Shown piece after piece: positions 1-15,008 of a stretch of 64,000 nt of DNA. The stretch lies in the NCBI GenBank assembly GCA_023055355.1, contig JALJCS010000009.1, positions 27,925,001-27,989,000 on the forward strand, in the 5' to 3' direction. Made by a program: the position numbers and the translations under genes. Positions within the stretch are counted from its first letter, which is position 1. Each line of letters begins with the position of its first letter. The notes beneath the pieces were generated by a model that was not told the origin of the DNA, ran no database searches, and was given only the letters and a program-made list of their open reading frames with translations. The DNA comes from Agelaius tricolor (Eukaryota > Chordata > Aves > Passeriformes > Icteridae).

Positions 1-1490
1 TAAAATTCAAAAGGAAAAAAAAAAGTCACAAAAACATGATAAATTGACTTTTTCATTATACCATTGTTGCATTGACTAAACATGCAGATTACCTCTGGCA
101 AGGATGGCTAATCACTTTCTATTTTTCTAAGGTGGCAAACCAAATGGAAATCCATGACTTAAAGGAATTTTTCAGAAGCTGTTAAGAGTTACTTAACAGT
201 AAGTTCTACTAGGTTGTTTCTGAAAAATTAAAAGAAATATTACCAAGTACATTACAAAATTCCTTGCAGCACCAAAGTACCTCTCCTCCTCTATCCCTTA
301 AGTAACTGAACATACTGTCTCAGATGACGTAACCAAATAACAACCAAAACATTGATAAATGGTGGCTCAAATAAAAGACATCAGCTCCATCCTCAGGGAG
401 GGCAGTGTTTTTAGAATGACAGCTATTTCTGAAGAAATAGATTTATTTTTGAAATATACTGTGTATTAGACCAACATGTACACACTATCTAGACAGAAAC
501 ACAGGTGATTTGTTGTAGAAGAGTTTTCAGAAATAAACAACACCATTTCATCCTCCCCCTCATTTATATAAATAGCTACAGACACATTTTACATGCATTC
601 ACATACAGGGAGTGATTTTCTTAGCACTGTACAATGCCAGAAAGAACAGCAGCCTCCTGGTAAGTCTAAACCATTCCACAGTATGTACCTATACAATACG
701 TCTATCATTAAATACAGATTTAGCTAGAGAAGACTCCTACATTTATGACATTCCAGCATAACTTTCCACAAAAGAGTTGAATGGGTTCCTCAACTGCACA
801 GTGAGTTTTCACTCTTTTTATTCTGAGCTTTTCCAGTGAGTAGGCCAGGGACAGTCTATCTCAGGTTCACAGGACAGCCTGCTTTTCTGTGTCTTACTTG
901 AAAGCCCTGTCAGCAGATTCCTCATTCCAGACTCTTGAAACCTGAAGGTTAGTCCTCCTACTCTCCCAGATGCAGCAGATATTCCTTGAAACCTTTTATA
1001 ATCTTATTTTAAAAGTCAGGTATTTTTCCACTATTAAAATGGGTTTAGATATTTTAATGGTGTCAAAAAAACCCAGCACGAGATCCCAGTGCTGAATTGG
1101 TATTTTTCCTTTGCCAAATCTCTGGTTTATACCAGAGACCAACATCACTTCAATCACCTGAGGAGCAATCTCATTTTCTCTTACAAGAGCTGTTTGCCTT
1201 CTGCTGGTGCTGGGATGATGGAAGTATGTCTGCAATCCAGTATTAGTTTTCAATCTGTCCCTAGTACTCTCCTGGCAACTCTCCCTTTCTTCAAGCAGAG
1301 CTAGCTAAGTGGCAAGCAGTTCTGAGGGTTGATCTCCACACCTACACAAAACCCCACAGGAACAGGCTGTGTTTTGTGTGAACACAAGGTGAGCCTCATG
1401 TACAACTATGTGTAAGAGGATGTAGGAAGAGGGGACTTGATTGTTTTCACCTTAGTTTTCCTTCCCCACCTTCTGTTTCTAACTAGTGCT

Positions 1491-1550
1491 GTTGTCCTAT
1501 ATATTTCTGCTGCTTTTCCTGTTGTCCTATATATTTCTTCTGCTTTTCCA
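1491..1550. repeat. 30-bp tandem duplication (2 copies)
   Basis: Two adjacent 30-bp units begin GTTGTCCTATATATTTCT at 1491 and 1521. They differ at only a couple of positions. This is a local tandem duplication, probably from replication slippage. Confidence 0.85.
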
Positions 1551-4500
1551 AGTGTTATGCTTGCTACTTTCTTTGAGAAATCCTACAGAGGGAAGGAAGA
1601 ACAGATAAAATCGGTAAAATAGTTAAAATATTAAAATAAATATTTAATATTAAACCTAGTAAAACACACTCTGTATGCAAAATGCAGTCATTGCATTAAT
1701 GAAACATCTCTACAGAAACCATTCTGAGGTGGTCAGAGAAGCTGAAAGGATCTAATCTACAATGGTTAATGGAGGGGGAGGAAAGGGGGGAAAAAACTCA
1801 AAAGCAGCAGCATGAGAAACCAGCAGAGCATGGACTATCAATAGCTCTTTTTTCTGTTCTTCATGTTTGACTTGGTGAAGAACAAGCCTAGGGCTGAGGA
1901 TACAACCAGCCAATTGTAAATTTAAATATGTTTGCTCTCTTTCATGCTTGCCAAAACCACTCAGTGGTTCCGGGTAGCTTTAGGTTTATGCAAGTTGAGA
2001 CTAAAAAAAACTGTGCTACCTCAGGACTCCCAGAAGAAATATACTTAAGTAGCTTTTTTCTCCAGCTCTATATCTTTATTGAGGCTGATGAAAGTTTGGC
2101 ATATACTTGAAGGATATCTGACCACATTCAGGCCTCCAGAGATAGAGTTATACAACAGAGATCCGAGAAACAACTTTAAAGCTCTGGGCCTCAATCACCA
2201 GAGATACTCCTCTAATATCCAGAGAAATATGAACATGACTGAAGACTACAAAATTACAATCTTATCAGAAAAAAAATGTAAATCTTTATTTGGCAGGGAG
2301 GGACAGAATACTTTAATACTGCAGTGTAAGTAACAAATCAAGCCTGGTTCCCCAAAGTCAGAAAGGATTTGGACCAAGGGAAGATTACAGAGTGAACTAA
2401 GTTTAGACTTAAGCAATATTAGTTTAAGTATCATAGAAAAATGGGATACATGGACTATGATATAACTTAAACATGACATTTTTAAAACTGTCTTCTGCTT
2501 TTTAACAGGACCAGCAAAATGCACGAGTAAAACTTGGGGGGCAGGGAGTATTCTGCTTATTTGCTTTTAAAGTAGTTTTTTTCACTTTCTAAGATTCTGT
2601 CTTAAGTATCTAGCCCCTACTCAGATTAAAAGTGACGGTTTTGAAACACAAACACTTGAGCAGAAATTTTTCTGCTTTGACATAAAACTGCACAAATACT
2701 CAAGGCAACTCTGCCCAGCACCTGACAGTGTTTGCACCTTCAGCCTGCTCAAGCCTACCAAGTCTGAGGTAGGAGCAACAGAGTTGGCCTGATCCAATTT
2801 TACTGTTATCCCACCAATTTTATACCAGTTAAGAATTCTGGTATAGGAATTCTTCTGTCTGCTTGACACCCCAGTTCTCAGCCCAGCAAAGCAGTGCAGG
2901 CCTGTTTTCATTACAACACAAATTAATAGACCAGACTCATACAGCAAGCTGGGATAGCCAAGACACCAAGATGTGCCAGTACTGTTACACGCTCATGAAA
3001 TGCAGCATTCTGACATTTCAAATTGCTGCAGTATGATTTCTCAGAGATTTTCTGCTAGAGCACAGAAAGACAGAAACAAATCAGCAAGGTTGGCAATCTA
3101 CTGCCCCAAATCCCTTTGTTACAGCCATGAGGGTTGGGAGAAAAATTTTAAACAACAACAACAAACAAACAAAAAACTGTACCACCCTAAACACAACTGC
3201 AAATTGCATTTCTGGGCACACTTCTAAGACTTGACTTTTGGCTCAATATTCAGTGTTTTTAAAGGCTATTCTTATGAATTCAACCAGAGGTAGAAGCAGC
3301 ACCATGTGTATAATCTGTATGAAAAGCAAACAAGTATGATAAAAGCAGTCATTCCATAAGAACTGTCACAAATACCTTTTTTCCCACCAAAAAAAAAAAA
3401 AAAATTGAGTCAATTTTCCTAGGAGATTTTAGTGGATCATCAAAAGTCCGTTCCTTCCTAGTGCTTTTGACCAAAAAGTATGATATATTACAAAAATACC
3501 ACCTCAAGACAGCCTTTAAATTCATAGATCAGACTGAGGACTCTCTCACAACTACTTCTGAATATTGAGGAGAAGCAATAAGGCTCAGATCCCCATGTAG
3601 CAACTTTATGCAACCAAGAACAATGACAAATATATGGAATTAAATAGTACTCTGCTTCAGTTGAAGCCATCTTCTAGAAAGCAGTGACAAACACAAATTG
3701 ACTGTGACATCCAAAGCTCTTGTTACATTCAATTCCAAAAGGGGCTTCTTTAAATGGACAAGCTTCAGCTTAATACAGAATTAACAAGAGTATCAGGAAG
3801 AGAAGCTTGAAGTAAAAGGGATTCAAGCTTAATTTGCATCCAAAACATAGAGTGAAGTCAGGAAACAAGAAATACCAGACAAATCAGACCTTACCACAGC
3901 AAGAGACAAGAAATAAAATTTCTTCAAAGCAAACGCAAAACTTTGAAGAAATGAGTGGATTGAAATTATCAAAAGTAAGGCTAAGTCTTCAATTTTATAT
4001 GTCACTTAAAGAATAGTTGTTTCCTGCCACTAGAAGTCTACAAACTCCCTGTTACATCAATCTGGGGTTGGTTGAGAGAGAAAATAAATTGCTATCACTG
4101 CCAGGAAAGTTTGGATGCCAGTGAAAAGGCTCCTATCCAAGTACACACCAGATAGTTTTTAACATTAAAATACATGGCCTTTGTTCCTGACTACCAGAAG
4201 ATCAAAATAATCCATCATGAGTTTCAAATGCTGCTCTACTTTTTCAATACTAATTCCTTTCCCCTGATACTTGATTTCCAGCTTTCTGTATGTAAAAAAT
4301 GCCAGCACAATAACACATTTTGCTTTGGATTACTATTTCCATACAGTCCACAGCAAATGTTAGAGTATACAACTCTCATTTGAACAGTCATTTGGCAAGA
4401 GGTAATATTTACTTGCTAATGGATGCCCTTTTTTCCCTAACAAGACTAGAGTGCACAGCTTAGTCTTCTGCATCCAATTACACATGGCATTTGTCAATAC

Positions 4501-7500
4501 AGGGTAGCAGTTCAAAACTCAAGTCCATAATTAGCTTCTTCTCTTACATCTCAAAGACATTAATTCTCATGTTAGATGCGCACCAAAAATGGAACCATTG
4601 CTTCAACCAATACAAAACTAAGCTAACAGTAGGCTCTTCCACAGCTGCTGATATTTCAGAACTCAAAAAACAATTCTGTACTTCAGCTGACACAGCAAAC
4701 ATTCCTGAGCTGTATTTTATGCAAACAGTATACACACATAAGGAATTACTTTTACTGTCAGCTTGCCTTTCTTTTGGCTTTTTATCTTATAAGGAAAGCA
4801 GAAGGTCCTATTTTAAATAGAGAAAGACATGCATAGGTTTGTGGCAGTCTGCTAAAAATCAGATTGGGTCAGGCAATGTGCACAGTTTAATCTGTAGAGA
4901 AGCATTTTCCCAGAAAAGTCTCCTTCTTCTTTGATTAACAGCTGCAGGTGATGAATGCTTCAGCACTGCCTAATACAGTGAGAAGCAGACTCAGAGAGCG
5001 TTTGTTGCGCAGCCAAGCAGAACCAGCTCAAAGCTGGTTGTCTGTATGCACTGAGTCAGTGTGGATGCCAAGGGATGAGACACCAGGGACAAGATTTCAC
5101 CATGCTCTCACCATGGTGAAAGACAAAAACCTGGGATGAAGAGCTGTGGGAAACGAAGCCCCAGCTGAATTGCCTGTGGCAGGGTGGCCAAGGCTGTGGT
5201 GTGAGGCAGGGCCAGCCACAGCTCCCTAGGGCTCACACATCCCTGGCAGGGCCTTGGCACAGGCCAGGCAGGCAGCTCTCTCACTGCCCACAGCAGCCTC
5301 CACCTCTTTTATACCAATAACTGGCACTGAAGATATGGTTAGATGACAAAGCAGAAGGATTTCTGTACAGCTTTGAGGCCATCCATTTCCTTGTGTTCTA
5401 GTGCCATTTACGTGGTGGTCCTGCTGCACCTTGTCTACGCCTCCAAATCCAGCAGGAGAGATATCATATAAGCCACAATTAACCAAGAAGGGAGTCAGAA
5501 GTGCATAACTCTGCAGCTATTCCTTCCCAACAAAGCATTTTCTCTTAACTGGCAAGAAACAAACACTAAACAGCACAGTACAACTTAGTGATAGTTAAAA
5601 ATCACCTGAAAATGTGAAAAAACCTTTTATTCACAACTATTAAGCCATGAAAAGAAAAAGCCCCTTTCATGCTTACTCTTCTGGTTTGATATAAAACAAT
5701 TACTTTTGTTTCATGCCAATTTAAAACAGAATTGCATTTTATATCTTTTTCATCCATAAACAAGGAATAGACAAAAGCATCTTAAGAAAAAGACAAATTA
5801 AAATCCTTGCTTCCCTTCAAAATACTGATTTAACCTTATATTGCTCAGGTTGTTTTTACTCAAAGGAAATATCACGTTCTTATTTAAGGACAGTATTTTC
5901 CTGTGGAAATTTTCAGGAAAATCACTGTTGCCTGTCGCAGAATGAGCCAGAGGATTTTGCAGCTCTTAATTCACCCTGTACAGAACTAACATAATACACA
6001 CCCATGCTTTACCCAAATCCTTCTCGTCTACATAAAACTCCTGTCTGTCCTATTTGTATTCCCACACTGCTCAGCATCTTCCCCATGGTACCAACATATA
6101 TGCTGCTTTATGCATCCCATCTTTTTACTCTCACCACACCCACGGGCTGGCTCCTCTCTTTGCCATAAAGTACCTCCATTTTCACTGATTCACAAATCAA
6201 AATTCACTCCCAGCAAGAATAAGCAGAAGGAAGGCAGGGGTAGGTGTGGAGAAGCTTTATCATGGCAAGGAGACTTTGATCCTTTCACTTTTTCAGTGTG
6301 TAGCTCCCCAGGGGAAGCAGCTGGTTATCTTTACACATTAAGTGGAAGAACACAAAGAAATTCTTAATGAGGTCTGTCTAAAACAGAGTCAAGACAAATC
6401 TCTTTTCCTGTTATTGTTTATGGCTTGTCTTGGAAGCCACAACTACAATCTGGGTCCCTGCTGTCCTTGGCACCAAGGGAAAGACAATTTGTGCACCATA
6501 TGTTCTACAATCTACAGAGGCAAGACAAACAGCAAGGGAACACATTGCTCATCCCATTTTATGGGTGGCTTAAAGCCAAGGAGTGACTTGCTGAGGCTGA
6601 CAGTCCAAGGGATTCAATGTAGCTCTCCTAGTTATCAGCTCAGCTCCTAAATTATGCTCTCTCCTCATTCAGAGCCTTCCTAGCAAAACAAAGGACTTTA
6701 TGCCTCAAAGTGCAATTTTATCCTGGCTAGGAGATGGATGATAGAAAGCTTAAAAATAGTGTTGTATCATAGCATAGGTAGAAAAACAATCTTCTCATCA
6801 TGAAACTGCAGAACATTTCTTTCAGAGTTCCTGATGAACTTATATATTTCCTAGTGAAAGAGAGAAGGTTTTCTAAATATTAGTAGAACTGAAAAGTGAT
6901 GGAAAACTACTCCTTCATGTTATCCAGACAGAATTCCAGTTCAGAATTCCAGGTTCAAGAGGATGGGAAAGGTCCTAAAAGCTTCTCAGCTGGACCTGTA
7001 ATTATAAAAAAAAAAAAAAAAAAAATCCAGGTTCTCAACTGGACCTTGTATAAAAAGAAAATTAGTTATGGCAATACAAGTCAAGGTTATCAGCCTTAGC
7101 AACTAAACATTCCCTGCCTTAGCTGTATCTGAAGCTGCATCTGCAAACTACCCTTTTTCCATTACACCTGTACATGACTTTTCTGATTGGCCTGCTCATT
7201 ATATTGCAAGACCTGCTGGGGCTTTTACCCACTCTCTTAAGTACTTATTCTCCCCAGAATAGCAGTCTTCAAGATAGGCAATAATATTTGCAAAATCATA
7301 CAATGCACTTCAATTAAAATACATTACTTTCTTTAGTGCTCAGAAAACAGAACTATTCTGGCTTGAAATCTGCAAAATTAAAGATCCAAGGTTTTCATTT
7401 TGAAAGGATAATTTGAGAGAATCACCTTCTAAACAGAAGCAATTCATTTATTTAATTTTTAAAAATATGTATGCATCCAAATAAGCTATTCTTTGAAGTT

Positions 7501-8866
7501 CTCTTCATCCCAAAGAACATCACTTTGGTAAGAGCCAAGCAACACTTTGCATTTTTTGTGTGCATATGTACATACATAGCTATTAAACTGATCTTCACTA
7601 AAAGCCTACAGGACCAATCACTTCTAAGGACAAAAAAGGAGTACTGAAAACAAAACATTATCTAAATAAAAAGGTGCATGACTCTTAAATTTTCTCATCA
7701 TTAACTGCTTACAAGTAAGCCACATTTTCACATGTTAGAAAGGAAGCAGGAAGCCTCAGAAAAATTTAAAAGTTACTGGCAGGTATATCATGTCTATTCT
7801 CATGTAAGTCTCTTTCTGAAGGTAGGAAGAAAAATTAAGCTAAAATATCAGCAAGCCAAGTCACAATAATTTGTGTCCTTTTAATTTAGCAGGAACAAAA
7901 AGATCAAGGACATAGATAAGTTGGACAGCCTTGTGAGGTACAGGTTGGGAGATTTTAATGCTTTTTCAAATGTAACAACTTTCAACGAAGCTATAATTGC
8001 TAGCACTTTTGCTGGAAAAACTGAATATGGGAACCCATCTGGATGTGTTGACTGAATCCTGTGCCTTATCCATTGCCAATGAAATTCAGAACAATTTTGC
8101 TATTAATGTTCTCTGTGGACTGAATCAGACCTAAGTCTTTCAGAATTGCCTCTTTAAAGGTGAACCTAAGGGGATATTTTCAGCTTGGCTTAAGTATAAC
8201 AGGCATAAGTCTTACAAAACTGAGCACTGCCTCTAGAAATCCATCTTTAAGTCCCCTCCCAAATATTTGTATATTTTCATTAATTAAAGTGAAAGCTGTT
8301 TGGAGAAAGGAGTAGGTGTGGAAATTACTTTAAGACTCCCTCAGCTCTAACCAGAGAGCTGGAGCATGTGTGACACTGATGAGACACAAAAAGCAGCCTG
8401 CAGTGTGCAGGAGCCCTGGCCACATTGGGATCCCCATGATATAAGCAAAACAACTACATACCCCGGAGTTCCTCTGTTTTAGAGGAGACAGATGGTGAAA
8501 CAGACTTCTCACAAAACTTTCAGATTGCAAAGACATACAAGACCTAAACTTTCAGTCCAATGGACAGGAGTGCTTTCCCAGAAAGGAAGACTGTGAAAGA
8601 CAGCACCTGCAAATAGTGAAGAAAGTTGTGGGGCTTGCTTCATCCAGTTTTTGACACCTACAATGAGGATGCCTCCATCAGAGATGAGAGACCACTTAGG
8701 ATCCCTATATAGTCCAGGACAGGGAAAACAAGCACTTTTACCATGCCATTCAGCTGTCTATCTGTTTAGAGATTTACTTTAGAAAAAGAGAAAATGAACT
8801 GCTGATGTGTCAATTGTTCTCTCTTGTATATAGAGTCCAAGCGACCTGCTCAGACTGCAAGCATCC

Positions 8867-8895
8867 CACAGTTGGTCTATGTCAGACCAACTGTG
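8867..8895. repeat. Perfect 12-bp inverted repeat (hairpin)
   Basis: CACAGTTGGTCT at 8867-8878 and AGACCAACTGTG at 8884-8895 are exact reverse complements separated by a 5-nt loop (ATGTC). The potential stem is too short for a typical miRNA precursor, and there is no evidence of transcription. Confidence 0.8.
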
Positions 8896-11800
8896 TTTAA
8901 AAGCAGCATACTGGGTATAGAAGAAGCATTTGCAGTAAAGCCTTTTGTGTTTTGTTTCTAATAAGAGGGACTGTAAAGTACTGTCAAGATAACTACTGCC
9001 CCCCATCTAGTGGTAGGATTGCATTTAAAAATGTCCCACCCATCTTATCACACTAAATTTTGAAACTGGTGAAGGTTGTAAAACAGTACCACTGCTCTGC
9101 AGGATCCCAAAAAACGTACAGCTGTGATTATTGCAAGTCACCTAAACCATGTGTCAGAAGTCCTCACTTCTTAGTTCATGGTTTTAACATCCATATCATG
9201 TTATCTCTGCTTTCCAAAGTGCTTAAGATACATGAAAGATATAAACCCATCACAGCAGTCAATAGCTTTTTTATTTACAGATTAGGTGCTTGGGATTGAC
9301 TCTTCCCAACTATAGTTTACGTCTATTTTTAGTACTCCTGAAGAGCTTTGTTATTCATCTGCAGAAACTGCCATTGACATGTGACATCTGCTTTGGAGTC
9401 AACTCAACTTTTAAGTTTCAGCAAATGAAAATGAAAGAAATTTCTAGACTTGGAAGATCCTGTGAGGTGATAACCCAGGTCTGGGTCAGATTTTCAGCAA
9501 TGTTCAGCTGAGCATCATGGCTAGATGTTTCTAAGGTAGTCCTTGTCCATACTGTACATGTTAGTTATAGAATGTTCCTTAAGGACAAATTTTAATTGTG
9601 TTTTATTACAGGCTGTTCAGTGTAAGAGGGTAAATCCCATTTAATTTTGGAGGTATTCTCAGGAATTCTTCAAATTGGAGGCTTTCAAGGAAATAGCTTT
9701 TTACCAAAAGCAGAAGGTTTCCAGCACACACTTCCTAAAAGAAACTACCTTCTATACATATTCTTATACTGAATCTATGATCCGTACTTATTCTTCACTT
9801 CTGGTTACTGAAGTCAATTGATTCAAATACAGCAAACCTTCCTGTGGCCCTCGGTAATATTCTGTGAAGTCATTAGTTTGAATTTAAATAGGCTTGAAAC
9901 ACCAAACAAACACAGCTGAGTATTCACAGAGATAGCACAAAACAGGAACAAAAACACCTTGCTTAAAGTGTGCCTAAGATATGTCAAAATGCCTATGACA
10001 AGACTGAAAATGGAAAAACCTGTTACAAGGTTTATCTTTTAAGATAGCACAAAATTGAGACAATTCATTGTGGATCTAAATGGGGCTTAATTATCCAAAT
10101 CCATATTGTGAATTATCTGCCTTTCCTTTACCTTCTGACAGTGCAGAATATATTACTATAAACAGAAATATTCATAGAGAACCACTTCCCTTTCCAGTGG
10201 GAATGCACCAATAGGAAAGTCACAATAAACCTTACAGTTAAGTACTTCCAAGATGCAGTCAGATGAACACACAATAAGCTTAATAATATTCTAGCTGGTC
10301 AGAATTCAACTCAGGCCATTTCCAGCAAAGCTCTAAAAAGCTTGCTGCTAGTCCTAAAACCACTGTGTATTCATTCCACTAATTCTTTATTCCATTCCTG
10401 TTCCACACCAAAAAAGAAGTGCACACAAGTGACAGCACAACTGGTCCTCAATTTATCCTTTTTCACTCAGATGCGGCCAGGGAATGGGTTTTCTAGCCCT
10501 TCTCTTTTGCTGGTCTCCAGCTTCATGAGCAGAACCTGGGGAGTAAGAGAAGAAGGGTTTTTCCTCATAAGAACTAAACCACAGTTTTCTATCCAGCCTT
10601 AGCCTCAAGAAGATGACAATGCTTTATGTGACAAAGAAACACAATCCATTTCTATCTCAAGGCAGGAAATATCCTCCATCAATTATGATGTAATAGCGTA
10701 TCTAGTATCTAGTTCATGTCATTCTCGTTGGCTTTCCATTCTGGTTTGACTTCTTTCCTTCAACTTCTGTGCTGACAGACATTCATTTGGTTTTATAACA
10801 AATAGATGGAAAAGAAGTGACTGATCATGGACACAAAATTGCCTTTTCCAAAAGCTAAATTCAAAATCTGAGCAAACAAGGCTTGCATCTGCTCCCTGGC
10901 CTTCCATGCCAACAATAATTACAATATAATTATAATTTTATATAACTAGCTATACCTGAAACAGAAGCAGAAGTTATCAGTTCCTCATCATAAAGAAATC
11001 AGTAAAACAGAAGGCACTCTATTGTCTGGTAAGTTTTGTTTCTACTTCACTTCGAATCACTCAATCCTCCAGACCTGGCAAGGTGCTCTAGAAATAAGGG
11101 CTTGCAAGTGCCTATACCAATATCTCAATATCACACTGAAATCCTGCTTTCACACAATTTACAGTTAGCAACTGAGCTGTCACACATTCTCTCTGTGTGA
11201 TTCTATGCCATAATCATGCAAAACTCTCACACATTCCTCCATATAATCATCCTTTGAAAACTTTATTGTTGTTTTGAAAAGTTCTGTGTGCAACACCAGG
11301 TAAAAGCTGAGGTAAAAGCTGTCACAGAGCTACCTGGAACCAGAGGCTGAAAAGTTAGGGAGAAAGAAGGCCACAGGTGCAGACAAGGGTTGTCATGACA
11401 GTCACCACTCAGAAGCTGGCAGTATCATATAAGCTGTCCTTGAACAGGACACCTGAGTTTAGCTCACCACCATGGAGTGTGACCTCTCTCAGTGCAAAGC
11501 CATTTCTTTTACCTGAGCTATCAGCCTGAAATTAGAAGAATTTCAGCTTACAAGCTGGCTTTCACAAGTTGTGTTTTGGAGGCCTGCAACATGGTAAATA
11601 TCACAGAGCACCAGGCAGCACAGATGTCTGGGAATACATTGCAGGTAAACATGTATGCCTACAGCCTTGCAAGAACACGCCATTCCTTGGCAAGCTACTG
11701 GATTTAATCTGAACAGGCACAGATTACTTGTTTATTTTCAACTAAAAATAAAATCCTACAGGCATCTTAACTTCTGCTTAGACCTTCCTCCAGAAAGAAA

Positions 11801-14800
11801 TGGAAACAAACATTGCTATTACCATCAATTAAATTTGCTGTTTGCCTTTTAGCCCACAAATTCAGGGATAGAATGACCTCAGGTAGCACTTAAAGACTGT
11901 TGGCACTAGACTTGGCTTTTGAACTGCACTCTGGATATGACATAATTAATTTTAAAACTGGAGGAGGTAAATCACAGTAACAGATCATTGTCCAAATTCA
12001 GTGAGGTGTAGCTGACCTAGAGGAAGAACATAGCCCTACCAACTATAGCACACAAAGAATATCTGCAAGATAGAAGAATCAGAAGGGTTTTACCCAAAAA
12101 GTTTGAGTTCTCTGCAGTCCATCCCAGGATTCAGAAACTGGGATTAGTTAAACATTCAAACACTGTTTGAATGACTTGCTGTCTAATGCACACAACCACT
12201 AGATAAGAGACAAAGCAGCCTCTTGGAAGTTGAGCTGTAAACTCTGGAAACCCCACACTCTAGAGACTATGCTCTATAGCTCAAATACTGAGGAAAGAGG
12301 GTGTATGGTTTGGGGTCAGTGTATTTAATCTAATCTCTCCATGATCCTTCACCAGAAAGGCCTTGCCCCAAGGCAACCGCTTAAAAACTCCAGACACTAA
12401 TGAGAGGGAAGGAAAACGAACCCATAGGAACATTCTTCACTTTAACCATTCAGATGGCCACCCATAGCTAAAGTTAAATCTTTTGAACCCACAGGTTATT
12501 TATTACTTCAAAAGAGCCCTATGACACCACTCTTTTCCCCACATTTCTCCTCCTGTGCAAGCCAAAGAATTATTAAGCACAGAGCTGTCACCAGCAAAGC
12601 CCGCTCTTTCCTTCACTCACACCAGACTCATGAACCTCCTCGCACACAAACTCTTTCCAACCACTGCACTTCACACAGATATTTCCCCACACACCCTATC
12701 CCTCCCCTCTGCTAACATTTCCCCTCCAAGTAAGCAGCATCACACACATATTTTCCCCCACCTTACCACGTATTTCACACCATGAAAAGATATTATTTCC
12801 TGGCCACAAGACCATTGTTCTCTTTAGCAAGCCATACTTTCACCTGTGAGACTCAAACCTTCCTGGGACTGCCACTTCTGTTACAAGAACACATTTCTGT
12901 GAGCATTAGTGGCCAGTGCACATGGATCTGCCCTTGGGTTCTATCTCTATGATGCCAGGAGAGCTGGTCATAGGCTGAGTGAACTGTAGTGAGAATGACA
13001 TATTTCAGAAACTAAAATCCTCTGCTGATGAGCAGAAAAAGAACAAGGCAGAAGCAGCAAGATATTCAGACCTGAAACATTACTTGATGGAATAATTTCA
13101 TAAATTAAATAATTTCTCTTTGGAAAGATGAGCCCCAAAAAGGCAGTAGTAACCAAGGTTCTTCCACCATCATATCAGTGGTGCCCTACATCACTGATAG
13201 GCCTGTGCCTGTCACTGCTCTGAGGACTTCACAACCTGTGGCAGGATGACTCCTTGCACTTTACAAATGGGAACAAAAACCACAAAATAATCAGGACTGG
13301 CTCTGTGCTGGGGGTCTGTAATGGAGGCAAACTTTTACACTGGTCACAGCAGCTCACCCCATCCACATCTGCAGTGGATGCCTATGTGTCAAGCCAGCCT
13401 TTTCTCTCCCCTATGAGCCAAAGGGTGTAAGGAAGGGAGAAAAAATTCATTCATTTGGTCATAGGACACTAGGACAGCTTGTGAGGTACCAGGCCTGAAC
13501 AACATGAGTTGTACAAAGAGAAAAAGGAAATTATATCTAGGAATCAGTGACTTCAAATTTACTAGATAAGCCAGAGCCCCGTAGCAGGGCTAGGAAGACA
13601 GGTAATGCTGAAAGCAGTCAAGTTGCTACCACATCTGCTCAGTCCAGTACTGAAGTACAGCACAGTGCTGGGCTGTATCAACACACAGTAGCAAAATGGG
13701 GAGCCTACTGACTCAGAGGCAATGATGTGTACTTGCAATACACTGCTTGACTAGAGTCCATCCATCTTTAAACTTCCAAGACTCTCAGCAGAAAACACAT
13801 GGTTAATGTATGTTTAACTCCTTTCTATGCTCAGAGGCTCAGCTGTGGCTCTTTACCTCCACTCCCATGGGTTAACCACACAGGCAGCTGTAAATAGCAG
13901 TTTGCTGCGAGTGCAGAGCACAGACTGCAAATCAATAAAGGTTGGTACTATTATGTTTTCAAAGAATTAAATGTTTTTTTTAAAACCAGCAGCCACTCAG
14001 AATTCAATTGCTTTGAGAGAGTCACTAAGGACTAGGCACTGCTTGCAGCAGGAGCAGCTTTGAATGCAGTGCTGAGTATCCTGTACTCAGTGACTGTCAT
14101 ATGAATGCTTGAGAAAATAGCCGGAGCCTACCTCACTCTATGGTGACGAGACGACAGCTATTCCTACCTAGAGGAAAAAAAACCCTTTATGGCAGTATCA
14201 GATTCCAAAGCCCATGCTTTATTACAGCAAAATAGCCAATAGCTGCATGACAAAGATTTATTGCTTCCCTATACAAACACTATTCAGGCTTCCTTCTCAT
14301 CCTTCAACCGTATTTTGGAAGAGTCACTCATGAGAACAGTTTTGGATACCTTTTCACCTTTTACTCTACAATTGCTTGCCATGACAAAAATTGTTAAAAC
14401 AGGGAAGAAGGCAGCTCTTAAGAAGGAGGATTCAAGCCCTTAGCTGGCAAAAACTAATTAGCTTCCAATTCCATTTTTCATCAGCTGAGGATCTAGTCAG
14501 TCTTTGATTTGTTTCTTCAACAAGTGATGGCCTAGGCTCAGGGAACATACCATGCAGCTGCTTTTGAGAAGGGATGCTGTGTGCCAATTAAAGGGATTAA
14601 CGCACATAAAAAGACTTTGGGGAAACAAGTTTCTTCTGCTTTCCTTCTTCAAAGAAAATAACTAAATAACATGTAAATACATCAGACTAGTGTCTCGGGA
14701 ACTGGATGGATAGAAGGTCTGTACCACACAGCACAGGCATTAGTGGTGTCACTCAATGAAAATGCTCACTAGCCAATAAATCCCACTGCCCCCTTTGGGA

Positions 14801-15008
14801 ACAGGCTGGCATGAGATTTTTTTACACAATATTACCCTAGAATGTTTTGCACAAAACTTGAGGTAAAGCCATCTGAGTACCCAGCCAGACAACTGGATGC
14901 AGGCAAAGCTTTGAAGAAATGACACAAGGTGTCTCAAATTCCCAACCAGCACGAGTTTGCACAGCACTGGTACCTCCAGGCTGAAAGCAAAAGACCTGAC
15001 ATATTCAC

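Larger units (their letters stand above)
1..14950. other. Unique intronic/intergenic sequence, no gene recognised
   Basis: AT-leaning non-coding sequence. The open frames here are short (about 110 codons at most), lack recognisable domains and read as chance ORFs. Simple-sequence items seen are A-runs at 3389-3404 and 7006-7025, a duplicated 30-mer at 1491-1550, a duplicated 13-mer (GGTAAAAGCTG core) around 11299-11324, and a pyrimidine/CA-rich stretch around 12520-12780. The 7006-7025 A-run is flanked by two near-identical stretches (about 6983-7000 and 7033-7051), which suggests a local duplication. A perfect hairpin lies at 8867-8895. No splice-flanked exon-like block stood out. Confidence 0.6.

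Noticed and set aside
7006..7025. A-run flanked by near-identical stretches, considered as a retrocopy tail with target-site duplication
   Set aside because: Only five bases separate the first repeat from the A-run, so there is no inserted body.
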